Assembly: GCA_041395745.1 (NCBI GenBank) | Contig: JAWKZV010000002.1 | Span: forward strand, 620,001 to 684,000 | Length of the DNA stretch: 64,000 nt | Origin: Porticoccus sp041395745 | GTDB lineage: Bacteria; Pseudomonadota; Gammaproteobacteria; Pseudomonadales; Porticoccaceae | Reading direction: 5' to 3' | Shown: positions 63,693 to 64,000 of the stretch, piece after piece | Layout: each line of letters begins with the position of its first letter | Numbering within the stretch: the first letter of the stretch is position 1 | Program-made: the position numbers and the translations under genes | The notes under the pieces: model-generated | Seen by the model: only the letters and a program-made list of their open reading frames with translations | What the model was told of the DNA's origin: nothing | Databases searched by the model: none

Positions 63693-64000
63693 ATGAAAGA
63701 CGCCAACGAGTCGGTAATAGCGCGATTTCTGAGGCTGGAATCTGCCGGCGGCATTGTGCTGATGGCCGCGGCAGTGGTGGCGATGATCTGCGCCAATACA
63801 CCGCTGCAAACCTACTACGCGCTGCTGCTGGATACGCCGGTGGCTGTGAGTATCGGTGAGCTGGCGGTCGCCAAGCCATTGTTGCTGTGGATTAACGACG
63901 GGTTGATGACGATCTTTTTCTTTCTGGTCGGGCTGGAACTGAAGCGCGAATTGCTGGAAGGCGAGCTTTCCGATGTGCGCAATATCATTTTGCCCGGTGT
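63693..64000 (+). CDS. nhaA: Na+/H+ antiporter NhaA, 5' part
   Basis: The first 102 residues of a sodium/proton antiporter, cut by the window edge. MKDANESVIARFLRLESAGGI (in two parts) is followed by membrane segment VLMAAAVVAMICANTPL, and WINDGLMTIFFFLVGLELKREL is the NhaA hallmark. TAAGGAGTG lies before the ATG. NhaA exports Na+ and helps pH and salt balance, which fits a marine organism. Confidence 0.93.
   Translation, partial: MKDANESVIARFLRLESAGGIVLMAAAVVAMICANTPLQTYYALLLDTPVAVSIGELAVAKPLLLWINDGLMTIFFFLVGLELKRELLEGELSDVRNIILPG

Overview
The window is a GC-rich chromosome segment from a gammaproteobacterium. Gene order and content (metY-rimP-nusA-infB-rbfA-truB-rpsO-pnp, then mrdA-rodA-mltB-rlpA-dacA-ybeD-lipB-lipA, a class II ribonucleotide reductase split into nrdJa/nrdJb, and PA2778/PA2779 family proteins) point to the Pseudomonadales/Cellvibrionales side, perhaps a marine Microbulbifer-like bacterium. 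The genus is inference. No rRNA, CRISPR array or prophage is visible. There is one tRNA (initiator Met) and one insertion sequence.

Layout. 1-6.1 kb: the 3' part of a Fic gene with an in-frame stop, a DUF6629 membrane protein, agmatine-to-putrescine genes (aguA-aguB), a decayed solute-binding-protein gene and a CptA-type phosphoethanolamine transferase. 6.2-15.2 kb: a strong sigma70 promoter, initiator tRNA and the translation/RNA-decay operon rimP to pnp, ending at a good terminator. 15.3-23.4 kb: cell elongation and peptidoglycan genes followed by lipoate genes. 23.5-29.1 kb: an orphan ABC ATPase, a SlyD-like FKBP, a porin, a periplasmic cupin, a small membrane protein, puuE and a GNAT protein. 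29.3-32.2 kb: an AT-rich two-gene cassette (unknown protein plus DUF5677-like protein) whose second gene is split by a 1,291-bp IS3-family element. 32.2-41.7 kb: a mosaic of single genes (rhodanese, RNase AM, SprT, GIY-YIG, PpnP, YhiN-like flavoprotein, exonuclease, AhpD-like protein, YaeQ, two LysR regulators). 41.8-46.2 kb: ketone-body/3-hydroxybutyrate genes (scoA, scoB, bdh), rimO and slyD. 46.4-49.6 kb: nrdJa-nrdJb behind two NrdR boxes. 49.8-56.2 kb: a GlrK-QseG-GlrR type two-component system, then two perfect TGTC-N10-GACA sites, a sigma54 promoter and a BON/PA2779/PA2778 operon, plus a glycine-zipper lipoprotein. 56.2-64 kb: a shikimate-kinase-like gene, a LysR gene, gcvT-gcvP, a Blc lipocalin, a nitronate monooxygenase-like gene and the start of nhaA.

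Most notable points. (1) The sigma54 regulator and a matching pair of binding sites plus promoter lie side by side, giving a self-contained envelope-response circuit whose target is a three-gene operon of unknown purpose. (2) The IS copy carries short patches identical to sequence from the interrupted cassette, at an almost constant offset close to the IS length. This looks like a consensus mixed from cells with and without the insertion. (3) Removing the IS and one copy of its 3-bp target duplication restores a 260-residue reading frame exactly.
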